Below the pieces are notes generated by a model. That model was given only the letters and a program-made list of their open reading frames with translations, was not told the DNA's origin and did no database searches. A stretch of 64,000 nt of DNA from Thermocatellispora tengchongensis (lineage in GTDB: Bacteria; Actinomycetota; Actinomycetes; Streptosporangiales; Streptosporangiaceae), in the NCBI RefSeq assembly GCF_014202315.1, contig NZ_JACHGN010000005.1, positions 293,128 to 357,127 on the forward strand, read 5' to 3'. Positions 30,892 through 41,032 of this stretch are shown one piece after another (within the stretch, counting starts at the first letter, position 1; each line of letters starts with the position of its first letter). The position numbers and the translations under genes are program-made.

Positions 30892-32934
30892 ATGCATCCC
30901 TTCCCGGACCCGGACGACGACCCCGAGCGGACCGCACGCGTCCAGCCCCGCCCCGCCGCCGGCGCACCCGGCGCGCCGGCGGCCGGCCCATCGAGCGGCG
31001 CGAGCGGCGGCGCGGACCGGCCGCCCGGCGACCCCACCGACCCGCCCCCGGCCTCCCCGCCCCCCGCCGACGCCGCTCCCCCCGCCGAGCCGGCGCCACC
31101 CCCGGGCGCGGCGGGCGAGCCCCAGGCCCCGCAACCGCCGCCCGGGGAACACCCGGGCGCGCCCGCCCCGCCATCGGGCGAATACCCGAGCACGCACACC
31201 CCACCATCGGGCGAATACCCGAGCGCGCAGGCCCCGCCCTCCGGGGAGTATCCCGGCATGCAGGCGCCGCCGCCTCCCCCGACCGGCGAGTACGCCCAGT
31301 ACCAGCAGCAGGCGCCGCAGCCGCACCCGCAGCCCCAGCCGCCGCCCGCCGCGCAGGTGCCGCCGCCACCGCCGCTGCACAACACCACCCGCTACCTGTC
31401 GGCCGGCGTCTATCTCGACGAGCGGTTCCGCGACCGGATCGTGCGCGAGCTGCTCGGCGACCGTTACCGCGCCGTCGCGCCGTCCCTCGGCGGGTTCGAC
31501 GTGGTGCCCGTGCTCTCGCACACCCTGCGCGCCGAGCGGCTGTCGCTGATCAGGGACGGCGCGGTGACCGTGCTGCTCCTGGTGCTGCTGATCCTGTTCT
31601 CCTCCCTGACCGTGCCGTGGCTGCTCGCCCTGCTGCCGCTCGCGCTGCTCACGCTGCCCCGGATCAGGAGCGGGCACCTGGTGTGGCGGGTGCTGCTGAT
31701 CCTGTGGGCGATCCTCTCGCTCACCTCGACCGGGCTCGTCACCGCCGGGCTGACGGCGACGGGCCTGTGGGCGGCCGGTCTCGGCGCCGACGGGCTGGGC
31801 GCGGACGCCGGGCCGGTGATCGTGCCCACGCTGCTGCTGCTCGTGACGTTCGGGGCGGCGCTGGCGTACTGGGTGTGGCAGCATCTCGCGCTCGCCCGCG
31901 CCCTGCCGCCCGGGGCCGGGCACGCCCCGTCCGGCGTGCCGGCCAAGCTGCGCGACCGGCTGGCGTACCTCGGGCAGGCCCAGTGGGGCAACGTCGCGCT
32001 GCACGACGGCGACAACCCCTACCTCGGCGCCGGTGTGCCGCACCGCTCGTGGTCGGTCACGGTCGAGCTCGACCCGCCACGGGGCCCGGCCGACCGGCTG
32101 CCGCCCGCGCCGCGCCCGCAGACCCGGATCGACCCGGCCGCGCTGCACGCCTTCGTACGCCGCCGGGTGATGGAGATGCGCGACGCGGTGGACCAGCCCG
32201 GCGAGCGCGTGGACCGCATGCACTCCGCCGACCACCTCGCCGTGCGCGGCACCTTCACCCGGGTCGACTGGCCCAGCCCGGCCGCCCGGCACCTGCGCGA
32301 CCAGTCACATCCGCTCGTCGACCCGGCCACCGGCCTGCCCCACTTCGTCGCCTCGCCGGAGACCATCGACTCCGCGATCCGGCAGCCGCAGGGCGGGCTG
32401 AGCTACTACCAGCGCTTCACGATCGGCGGCGAGGGCGCCGAGGTGCGCGGCCCCGGCGGCATCCTGCTCGCCCCCGCCCAGGACCAGGGCGCCAGCGTGT
32501 CGGCGTTCCTGCACGTCGCGGTCGAGGGCCGCATGCTGTACGCGAGCGTCGTGACCACCGTGCTCCCGCCGGTGCGCGCCGGCTTCCAGGTCGTGGACCT
32601 GCTGCCCTCGCTCGGCACCGGCAGGGCGATCTGGGCGGCGATCCGGCGGGTGCGGCTCGACCTGGTGGCCGACGTCGTGTTCGCGCCGCTCCGCCTCGTG
32701 CGCACGCTGGTGCGGCTGGCGCGCCGCTCGATGGGCGCGCCGAGCCCGGCGGCGTACCAGATCTACCCGTTCGGGGCGCGCGAGAGCGTGCGCGAGCTGG
32801 GCGCCGAACCCGGCCCGCCGTCCCCGGCGGCGGAGAAGTACGCGGCCATGGTGGAGCGCCGGATCACCGGCGCCCTCCTGGAGTACCTCGACGCCCACGA
32901 CGTGGACCACGGCCCCCGCGTGTGGCGCGCATGA
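30892..32934 (+). CDS. large membrane protein of unknown function with Pro-rich N-terminus
   Basis: 680 residues. The first ~165 are disordered, Pro/Ala-rich and include four PPSGEYP-type repeats and a Gln-rich stretch. A conserved-looking region follows ('TTRYLSAGVYLDERFRDRIVRELLGDRYRAVAPSLGGFDVVPVLSH'), then three or four membrane spans (~225-330) and a ~350-residue C-terminal soluble part ('SWSVTVELDPP', 'QGGLSYYQRFTIGGEG'). No family recognised. ATG 30892 has GGAG 6 bases upstream. It converges with only 4 bases to the next gene. Confidence 0.75.
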   Translation: MHPFPDPDDDPERTARVQPRPAAGAPGAPAAGPSSGASGGADRPPGDPTDPPPASPPPADAAPPAEPAPPPGAAGEPQAPQPPPGEHPGAPAPPSGEYPSTHTPPSGEYPSAQAPPSGEYPGMQAPPPPPTGEYAQYQQQAPQPHPQPQPPPAAQVPPPPPLHNTTRYLSAGVYLDERFRDRIVRELLGDRYRAVAPSLGGFDVVPVLSHTLRAERLSLIRDGAVTVLLLVLLILFSSLTVPWLLALLPLALLTLPRIRSGHLVWRVLLILWAILSLTSTGLVTAGLTATGLWAAGLGADGLGADAGPVIVPTLLLLVTFGAALAYWVWQHLALARALPPGAGHAPSGVPAKLRDRLAYLGQAQWGNVALHDGDNPYLGAGVPHRSWSVTVELDPPRGPADRLPPAPRPQTRIDPAALHAFVRRRVMEMRDAVDQPGERVDRMHSADHLAVRGTFTRVDWPSPAARHLRDQSHPLVDPATGLPHFVASPETIDSAIRQPQGGLSYYQRFTIGGEGAEVRGPGGILLAPAQDQGASVSAFLHVAVEGRMLYASVVTTVLPPVRAGFQVVDLLPSLGTGRAIWAAIRRVRLDLVADVVFAPLRLVRTLVRLARRSMGAPSPAAYQIYPFGARESVRELGAEPGPPSPAAEKYAAMVERRITGALLEYLDAHDVDHGPRVWRA

Positions 32935-32938
32935 CGGC

Positions 32939-35623
32939 TCAGATCTCGTGCACCGCCCGCTCCGGCAGGCTGTGCTCGCGGGCGAGCGGGTTCCACATCG
33001 CGAGGAACTCCTTCTTGGCCTCGGTCGCCCTGTCGGAGGCGGCCAGGCCGCGCTTGTAGTCGGGGTCCTGCGGCCAGGCGGAGGTGCAGTCCTGCGCCTG
33101 GCGGCGGGCCCAGGCCAGGAAGCGCCGGTCGGCTTCGAGCGAGGCCCCAAGCGCGGCCGACAGCCGCGCCTTGAGGGTCTCGCCGTCGGCGATGGCGTCC
33201 ACGACCAGCCCCTCGACCTGGGCGACCTGCTCCTCGCGGCCGTCGGTGATCCGCTGGATCGTGGCGATCCCGGCCTGCGCCTGCTCACAGCCCCGCACCT
33301 GGTCCAGCGCCGGCCCGAGCCCGGCCCGAGCGCCACCGCTGTCGGACAGGATCTCGTCCACGGCCTGCGCCTGCTCGGCGGCCACCGCGGGGTCCCCCGC
33401 GGGCTCCGACGCCACCGGCGCCTCGTCCTCCTCCGCGCCGCCCGCGCCCTCCCCCGGCTCGCCGGTCTGCCCGGCCCCGGCGGTCGGCGCGCTCACCGGC
33501 GCCGTACCCCCCGCCTGGTCCCCGCCCCGGAACACCACCGCCCACACGACCCCCGCCGCCATCGCCAGCGCCGCCACCACGGCCACGACAGGCACCACCC
33601 ACCGCCGTCGCCGCTCTCCGAAGCCCTCCTCCCGCGAGGGCCCTCCGGCCCACCCGTGCTGATCCGGCTCCGACGCCCCACCCCTGTTGAGCGGGCGCTC
33701 GTCCCCGCGCCACCCCTCGCTCCCGTAGGCCCCGGCCGGGCCGCTCCCCCCGTGTACGCCAGACCCGCCGCGCGGATCGCCACCGGCCCACTCCCCCGCC
33801 GTGCCGGCGGCAGCCGGATGACCGAACGGCCGGGGATCGCCGGAGGACCCGAGGCCGCCTGGAGGACGGGGGCCGGTGGAGTGCCGGGGATCGGCGAACA
33901 CCCCTGGGCCGGAGGAAGGTCCCAGGCCGGCGGCGGGCCCGGAAGCGGCGGCAAGATAGGGGCCGCTGGAAAACAGGGGGTCCGTGGGAGGACCGGGGTC
34001 GGTGGGAGGACCGAGATCGTCGCCGGTCCGCCCACGATGGGCGCCCCCGCCGACGCCCGCATCCCCGCCGACGCCGCCAGTGCCCGCGCCGCGCATACCC
34101 GCGCCGCTCATGCCCGCGCCGCCGCTCACGCCAGCACCGCCGCCGACATCCGCACCGATGCCGCTCACGCCGGCACCGCCGCTCACGCCAGCACCGCCGC
34201 CGACATCCGCACCGATGCCGCTCACCCCTGCACCGCCGCTCACGCCAGCGCCGCCGCTCATGCCTGCACCACTGCCGGTGCCTGCGCCGCCGACCCCCTC
34301 GCCACCTCCGAACCCCTCGCCACCGCCGAAGCCCTCGCCACCGCCGAGGCCGACGCCGCCGCCGAGCCCCACAGGGCCGCTGGATGGGCGCTCCCGGCCA
34401 CGAGGGGGACCGTCCCAGGCCGTGGGCTGCCTGTGCCCCTCCCGGCCTTCCTGGCCCTCGTGAGCCCCGTGAGGGCCGTAGGGGGCCTGTCTGCCGTAGA
34501 TGCCGCTGCGGCCGAGGTCGTGCTCGTGGGGGCGGGGAGCCGGGTCACCGCCCGCCGGCTCCCGGGTGGAGGGGTCCTGGTACGGGGGACGGGCGCGGCG
34601 GGTCAGGTCGGGGTCGGTCTCGCGCCACCATGAGTCCTGCTCCCAGACCGGGGGCGGCTCCTCCCTCCGCTCGCCCTGCCGCGGGGACGGGGCGGGCGCC
34701 CATGAGCCGGTGCCCGGCGCGCCCCACGAGGCGGGCGGCTCCGCCGGGCGAGCGGCGTGGCGGGGACCGGACGGTTCGCGGCCGGAGGGTTCGCGTTCGG
34801 CGGGAGGAGGCTCGGCGGCCGGAGGCCCATCGGCGGCGTGCCGCGGGCGGGAACCGGCCGAGGGGCCGGTGGGCGGCGTCCCCTGAGCCGCATGTCTCGG
34901 CCCCGAACGAGGAGTCTCGTACGGCGGAAGGCGCGAGGGCGCGGGCGGAACGGGATCGGACGCAACCCTCGGGTCCTGCGGGGGCACACCTGCGGTCGCA
35001 GGAGGAGCCGGATCCGACACACCTGACGAAGGCCCATACGGCGACTCGCCAGCGGACGCAGGAGCGGCGGGATCCGACACACTCGGCGAACCCCCATACG
35101 GGCGCACGCTCTCGGACGCGGAGGCAGCCGGATCCTCCCACACACCCTGCGAACGCCCGTACGGGCGCACACCCTCGGGCGCGGAGGCAGCCGGATCCCC
35201 CACGCCCGGCGAAGGGCCATGCGAGAGTCCACTCCCAGACTCGGAAGCAGCCCCGTCCGGCGCACCCGGCGAAGGCTCGTACGTGCGCACGCCCTCGGAC
35301 TGGGGAACAGCCGGATCCCACGCACTCCGCGAAGGCCCGTACGGGCGCACGCCCGAGGACGCGGGAGCAGCCGGATCGGTCGTGGGCGGTGGAGGGGTGG
35401 GCGGGGTGGGCGGGTGGATGGCGTGGCCGGAGGTGCCGGAGGTGCCCGAGGTGCCGGAGGTGAAGGGGGGATCCAGGGCGGTGGGTGAGGTGGGGGGCGG
35501 AGGTGGGGTGGTGGCGGCGGTGGGGAGGCCGCAGCGGGGGCAGCGGTCGCGGCCGGCTGTGGGGGTGCCGCAGCGGGCGCAGGGTGCGGGGTCGTGGGGT
35601 GGTTCCGGGCGCTGCTCGGTCAT
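32939..35623 (-). CDS. zinc-ribbon membrane protein with very long low-complexity region
   Basis: 894 residues. A double CxxC zinc ribbon opens the protein ('CARCGTPTAGRDRCPRCGLPT'). About 600 residues of Pro/Ser/Gly-rich sequence follow, including VRPYG repeats (~120-230) and a Gly-rich GAGVSGIGADVGG repeat (~500-600). One membrane span ('VVPVVAVVAALAMAAGVVWAVVF', ~690-710) leads to a C-terminal helical domain with one Cys pair ('GCEQAQAG', 'AQDCTSAW'). ATG 35623 has GAGGAG at good spacing. The zinc-ribbon-TM-helical layout is common in actinobacterial unknown proteins; the linker here is extreme. Confidence 0.72.
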   Translation of the reverse strand: MTEQRPEPPHDPAPCARCGTPTAGRDRCPRCGLPTAATTPPPPPTSPTALDPPFTSGTSGTSGTSGHAIHPPTPPTPPPPTTDPAAPASSGVRPYGPSRSAWDPAVPQSEGVRTYEPSPGAPDGAASESGSGLSHGPSPGVGDPAASAPEGVRPYGRSQGVWEDPAASASESVRPYGGSPSVSDPAAPASAGESPYGPSSGVSDPAPPATAGVPPQDPRVASDPVPPAPSRLPPYETPRSGPRHAAQGTPPTGPSAGSRPRHAADGPPAAEPPPAEREPSGREPSGPRHAARPAEPPASWGAPGTGSWAPAPSPRQGERREEPPPVWEQDSWWRETDPDLTRRARPPYQDPSTREPAGGDPAPRPHEHDLGRSGIYGRQAPYGPHGAHEGQEGREGHRQPTAWDGPPRGRERPSSGPVGLGGGVGLGGGEGFGGGEGFGGGEGVGGAGTGSGAGMSGGAGVSGGAGVSGIGADVGGGAGVSGGAGVSGIGADVGGGAGVSGGAGMSGAGMRGAGTGGVGGDAGVGGGAHRGRTGDDLGPPTDPGPPTDPLFSSGPYLAAASGPAAGLGPSSGPGVFADPRHSTGPRPPGGLGSSGDPRPFGHPAAAGTAGEWAGGDPRGGSGVHGGSGPAGAYGSEGWRGDERPLNRGGASEPDQHGWAGGPSREEGFGERRRRWVVPVVAVVAALAMAAGVVWAVVFRGGDQAGGTAPVSAPTAGAGQTGEPGEGAGGAEEDEAPVASEPAGDPAVAAEQAQAVDEILSDSGGARAGLGPALDQVRGCEQAQAGIATIQRITDGREEQVAQVEGLVVDAIADGETLKARLSAALGASLEADRRFLAWARRQAQDCTSAWPQDPDYKRGLAASDRATEAKKEFLAMWNPLAREHSLPERAVHEI

Positions 35624-35784
35624 CGAATCTCCTCGGGCGTGGAGACCCCCGTCGTCGGGCGTGGGAGGAAGTGAAGACGCCAATCACCCACCTGTTTCGA
35701 GACTAGAAGACGCGGGGCCCGTACGGCAGGGGGAAACGGGGGACGGGCGTTGACTGCGGCGGTGGGCGGCTCTACGATCCGGAC

Positions 35785-35805
35785 AAACTTTAAGGAAAGT
35801 TTCCT
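35785..35805. promoter_or_regulatory. overlapping palindromes upstream of the chitinase gene
   Basis: Two inverted repeats share bases: AAACTTT-AAGG-AAAGTTT (35785-35802) and AGGAAA-G-TTTCCT (35793-35805). The AT-rich block stands out and lies ~40 bases before the start. It looks like an operator; I infer a ROK-type or other sugar-responsive repressor from the motif style, without proof. Confidence 0.55.
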
Positions 35806-35845
35806 ATCAGTTCTCGCCCTGACAGCTCCGAGCAGTGGAGACACC

Positions 35846-37126
35846 GTGGTCCGACTCCCCAGGTACGCTCTCGTCGCCGCCGCGATGGCACTCGGCCTCA
35901 CCGTGACGGCCTTACCCGCGCAAGCGCACTCCCAGACCGCCGGCGCGCACGGCGATCGGTACAAGCGCGTCGGGTACTTCATCCAGTGGGGCATCTACGC
36001 CCGCGACTTCCATGTCAAGGACCTGGACGTCAGCGGCGCCGCGCGCAAGCTGACCCACGTCAACTACGCCTTCGGCAACGTCGCGCAGGACGGGACCTGC
36101 GTCTCCGCCGACGCGTGGGCCGACTGGCAGCGGCCGGTCCCGGCCGAGCAGAGCGTGGACGGCGTGGCCGACGCCGACGACCAGCCGCTCAAGGGCAACC
36201 TCAACCAGCTCAAGGAGCTGAAGGCCAAGCACCCGGGCCTGAAGGTGCTGATCTCGCTCGGCGGCTGGACCGGGTCGAAGTACTTCTCGGACGCGGTGCT
36301 CACCCCGGAGTCCCGCGCCAAGCTGGCCGCGTCGTGCATCGGGCTGTGGCTGAAGGGCGACCTGCCGGGCCTGCCCGCGGGAACGGGCGCGGGCGTGTTC
36401 GACGGCATCGACCTGGACTGGGAGTGGCCGGGGTCGGCCGGGGCCGAGGGCAACGTCATCCGGCCCGAGGACAAGCGCAACTTCACCCTGTTCGTCGCCG
36501 AGCTGCGCCGGCAGATGGACGCCTTCGACCGGCGCAGCGAGCTGACCGCGTTCCTGCCCGCCGCCGCGGCCAAGATCGACGCCGGGTACGAGGTCCGGCA
36601 GGTGTTCAAGCTGCTGGACTTCGCCACGATCCAGGGGTACGACCTGCACGGCCCGTGGGAGCCGCAGACCGGGCACAACGGCAACCTGTTCACCGACCCC
36701 CGCGACCCGAACCCGGTCCGGTTCAGCGTGGACCAGACCGTGCGCGACTACATCCAGCGCGGCGCGCCGAAGCGGAAGCTGGTGGTGGGCGTCCCGGCGT
36801 ACGGGCAGGGCTGGACCGGCGTGACCGGCGGCGGTGACGGGCTGTACCGGCCGGCGACCGGCCCGGCGCCGGGCACCTGGGCCGCGGGCACCGAGGACTA
36901 CAAGGTGCTCGTCTCCAAGCCGGGCAAGCGCTACCGCGACCTGCGCACCGGCGCGCTGTGGCTGTACGACGGCACCGACTTCTGGTCCTACGACGACCCG
37001 GCGGTGCTGACGCAGAAGGCGGCCTACATCCGGCTCAAGGGGCTGGGCGGCTCGATGATGTGGTCGCTGGACCAGGACGACGCCAAGGCGTCGCTCACCT
37101 CGGCGCTGTACGCCGTGCTGCGCTGA
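35846..37126 (+). CDS. secreted GH18 chitinase
   Basis: 426 residues with a signal peptide (n-region RLPRYAL, hydrophobic core, probable cleavage after AQA). The GH18 barrel shows 'KVLISLGGWTGSKYFSD' (SxGG) and the catalytic 'FDGIDLDWEWPGS' (DxxDxDxE), followed by 'VGVPAYGQGW' and 'GGSMMWSLDQDD'. All catalytic residues are present; no carbohydrate-binding module is seen. GTG 35846 has GGAG 6 bases upstream. Codon 35912 is TTA, inside the signal peptide. The enzyme should release chito-oligosaccharides outside the cell. Confidence 0.93.
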   Translation: MVRLPRYALVAAAMALGLTVTALPAQAHSQTAGAHGDRYKRVGYFIQWGIYARDFHVKDLDVSGAARKLTHVNYAFGNVAQDGTCVSADAWADWQRPVPAEQSVDGVADADDQPLKGNLNQLKELKAKHPGLKVLISLGGWTGSKYFSDAVLTPESRAKLAASCIGLWLKGDLPGLPAGTGAGVFDGIDLDWEWPGSAGAEGNVIRPEDKRNFTLFVAELRRQMDAFDRRSELTAFLPAAAAKIDAGYEVRQVFKLLDFATIQGYDLHGPWEPQTGHNGNLFTDPRDPNPVRFSVDQTVRDYIQRGAPKRKLVVGVPAYGQGWTGVTGGGDGLYRPATGPAPGTWAAGTEDYKVLVSKPGKRYRDLRTGALWLYDGTDFWSYDDPAVLTQKAAYIRLKGLGGSMMWSLDQDDAKASLTSALYAVLR

Positions 37127-37186
37127 GCCGGACGGGCCGGACGAGCTACAGATGAGCCCGGACGAGCGCGGGCGGGGCCGGGAAGG

Positions 37187-39025
<1,839 letters not shown>

Positions 39026-39209
39026 CGGTGTCCGTTTCGACGAAAAGGGAACGATCATACGGCTGGCTGGGACAGCCGGCCTTTCATCATATCCGCGAGG
39101 GGGAGTGCCGGGTTTCCCCGGCGAGGGAAGCGCCCCTTTGATACGGTTCCCGTGATCGAAAACGGGCAGGGCTTGTCCGGCGCCCACCTCATCCGGGGGA
39201 AGCGAGAAG

Positions 39210-39241
39210 CCGCTCTCTTCGGAGAGAGCGGAGGAGTCACG
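39210..39241 (+). promoter_or_regulatory. hairpin adjoining the ribosome site of the GH18-like gene
   Basis: CCGCTCTCT (39210-39218) pairs perfectly with AGAGAGCGG (39223-39231) around a TCGG loop. The 3' arm runs directly into GGAGGAG, the ribosome site. Folding could limit ribosome access or stabilise the message. Confidence 0.45.
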
Positions 39242-40276
39242 GTGACACGTCCGGATGCTTCACCACGGGGCGCCGCGCGCCGTGGTCTCCGCCTGCTGCT
39301 GCGGGCCGCGGCCGTCGTGCTCGCTCTCGCCGGCCTGCTGGCCGGCGTCACCGCCGCCGCCTTGCGCCTTCAGTTCACCGGGGCCCCGGCCTCCTGGGCG
39401 AGGTCGTCGGGGCACGACGCGCTGTGGCTGGGCCACATGTGGGTGGACGGCCGGCGCGGCGAGCGCGACGTGGCCGCGCTGGCGGCGCGGCTGCGCGACA
39501 CCGGGATCAAAGATGTGTACGTGCATTCGGGGCCGTTCGAGCTGGACGGCACGCTAAAGCCCGAGAAATACCCCAACGCGCGAAATTTCCTGAAGTGGTG
39601 GCGGACCCACCTCCCCTCCGTCCGCGTGTCCGCCTGGCTCGGCCAGGAGGTCAAGGACGGCGGCCTCGATCTCGACGACCCCGCCAACCGCGAGCGGGTG
39701 CTCTCCGGCGCCCGCGCGATCCTCGACACCGGCTTCGACGGCGTGCACTACAACTTCGAGCCGATCGGCGACGGCGACGCCGAGTTCCTGGAGTTGCTCG
39801 ACCGCACCCGCGCCCTGGCCCCCGGCAGGCTGCTCACCACCTCGGTGCCGCAGACCGAGCCGTACCTCGGGATGCGCCTGCTCGCCCGCGCGGTCATCGC
39901 CCACGACAAGTACTGGTCGCGCGGCTACCTGCGCGAGGTGGCCCGGCGCGTGGACCAGGTCGCGGTCATGACGTACGACGCGTACTGGCCCATGGCCTCC
40001 CTGTACGGCGGCCACGTGGCGCGCCAGACCGAGCTGGCGCTGCACACCGTGCCCGAGAAGACCGGCCTGCTGATCGGCGCGCCCGCCTACCACGACCACG
40101 GCGGCCCGTTCCTGGACGCCGCCGAGAGCGTCGCCGGGGCCGCCGAGGGCGCCCGGCTGGCCCTCACCGAGCACGGCAGGCCGCGCCACCGCGTGGGCCT
40201 GGCCCTGTACGTCGACTTCGCCGCCACCGAGACCGACTGGAAGGAGTACCGAACCGCCTGGCTCCGGCCCGGCTGA
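39242..40276 (+). CDS. exported GH18-like protein with altered catalytic motif
   Basis: 344 residues with an N-terminal Arg-rich segment and one hydrophobic helix ('[23 protein letters not shown]'), so membrane-anchored or secreted. The barrel resembles GH18/YaaH-type enzymes: '[16 protein letters not shown]' aligns with DxxDxDxE but keeps only the first Asp and the Glu. '[12 protein letters not shown]' and '[11 protein letters not shown]' are further barrel strands. It may be an atypical glycosidase or a binding protein. GTG 39242 has GGAGGAG 6 bases upstream. Codon bias matches its neighbours. Confidence 0.72.
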   Translation: MTRPDASPRGAARRGLRLLLRAAAVVLALAGLLAGVTAAALRLQFTGAPASWARSSGHDALWLGHMWVDGRRGERDVAALAARLRDTGIKDVYVHSGPFELDGTLKPEKYPNARNFLKWWRTHLPSVRVSAWLGQEVKDGGLDLDDPANRERVLSGARAILDTGFDGVHYNFEPIGDGDAEFLELLDRTRALAPGRLLTTSVPQTEPYLGMRLLARAVIAHDKYWSRGYLREVARRVDQVAVMTYDAYWPMASLYGGHVARQTELALHTVPEKTGLLIGAPAYHDHGGPFLDAAESVAGAAEGARLALTEHGRPRHRVGLALYVDFAATETDWKEYRTAWLRPG

Positions 40277-40423
40277 CCGGTACAATCGACACCCGATCGG
40301 CGCGCCGAGGCGGTGATTTGAGCCGGGGGCCGCCCGATTGGTAACCTGTTCAACTGCGTGTGGCGCGCCCTCTCAATCATGCCCGCGCGCCCCGTCCACC
40401 AACTTTGACACCGAGGCTTCTTC

Positions 40424-40696
40424 GTGGCGAACATCAAGTCCCAGATCAAGCGCAACCGGCAGAACGAGAAGCGCCGGATGCGTAACAAGGCCGTCAAGTC
40501 GTCCCTGAAGACGGCCGTCCGCAAGTTCCGCGAGGCCGCCGAGCAGGGCGACGTCGAGCAGGCCGTGGCGCTGATGCAGGCCGCCTCCCGCCAGCTCGAC
40601 AAGGCGGCCAGCAAGGGCGTCATCCACAAGAACCAGGCGGCCAACCGCAAGTCGGCCATCGCCAAGCGCGCCGCCGCGCTCGCGGGCGCCAAGTAA
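40424..40696 (+). CDS. rpsT: 30S ribosomal protein S20
   Basis: 90 residues, basic and helical, starting at GTG with [29 protein letters not shown]. Length and sequence are as usual. S20 binds 16S rRNA early in 30S assembly. GAGG lies ~7 bases upstream. It is monocistronic, followed by GC-rich repeats and an intrinsic terminator. Its position next to lepA is conserved in actinobacteria. Confidence 0.98.
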   Translation: MANIKSQIKRNRQNEKRRMRNKAVKSSLKTAVRKFREAAEQGDVEQAVALMQAASRQLDKAASKGVIHKNQAANRKSAIAKRAAALAGAK

Positions 40697-40704
40697 TCGA
40701 CGCC

Positions 40705-40765
40705 TGAGCAGTCGGCGCCAATCGACCGGCGCCGTACAGTCGGCGCCATGTGGTCGGCGCCGATC
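40705..40765. repeat. short GTCGGCGCC repeats after rpsT
   Basis: Four imperfect units of 13-15 bases built around (G/C)CGGCGCC lie immediately after the rpsT stop codon. Each contains the palindrome GGCGCC. No coding role is seen. Confidence 0.75.
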
Positions 40766-40777
40766 TGCCAGGGCCAT

Positions 40778-40847
40778 GGGCCGGCCGTAGCAGGCCGGCC
40801 CGGTTCGTCCCGCGCCGCATCCCCCTCAAGGTGGGGTGCGGCGTTTT
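40778..40847 (+). terminator. rpsT terminator (two hairpins, second with T-run)
   Basis: First hairpin: GGGCCGGCC (40778-40786) and GGCCGGCCC (40793-40801). Second: CGCCGCA-T-CCCC (40813-40824) with GGGGTGCGGCG (40833-40843), one bulged T, followed directly by TTTT (40844-40847). The second is a textbook intrinsic terminator. The rest of 40848-41032 holds the promoter of the ABC operon, where no clear boxes are seen. Confidence 0.88.
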
Positions 40848-41032
40848 GGCGTTTCCGCACGCCCGCGAGCACGCCGGGTCACGCGGAGTAATGTCACGAT
40901 TTCGATATCACACGCGCGTCGCCGCCGGATATCGGCTCCGTCACCGTCGCCCCGCGCGTATTGCCCCCCGCCCGCACTTCCTTGAATCGTGCCTACGGCA
41001 GGTGAAACGGCACGACGGGAAAGGCGGTTCGG

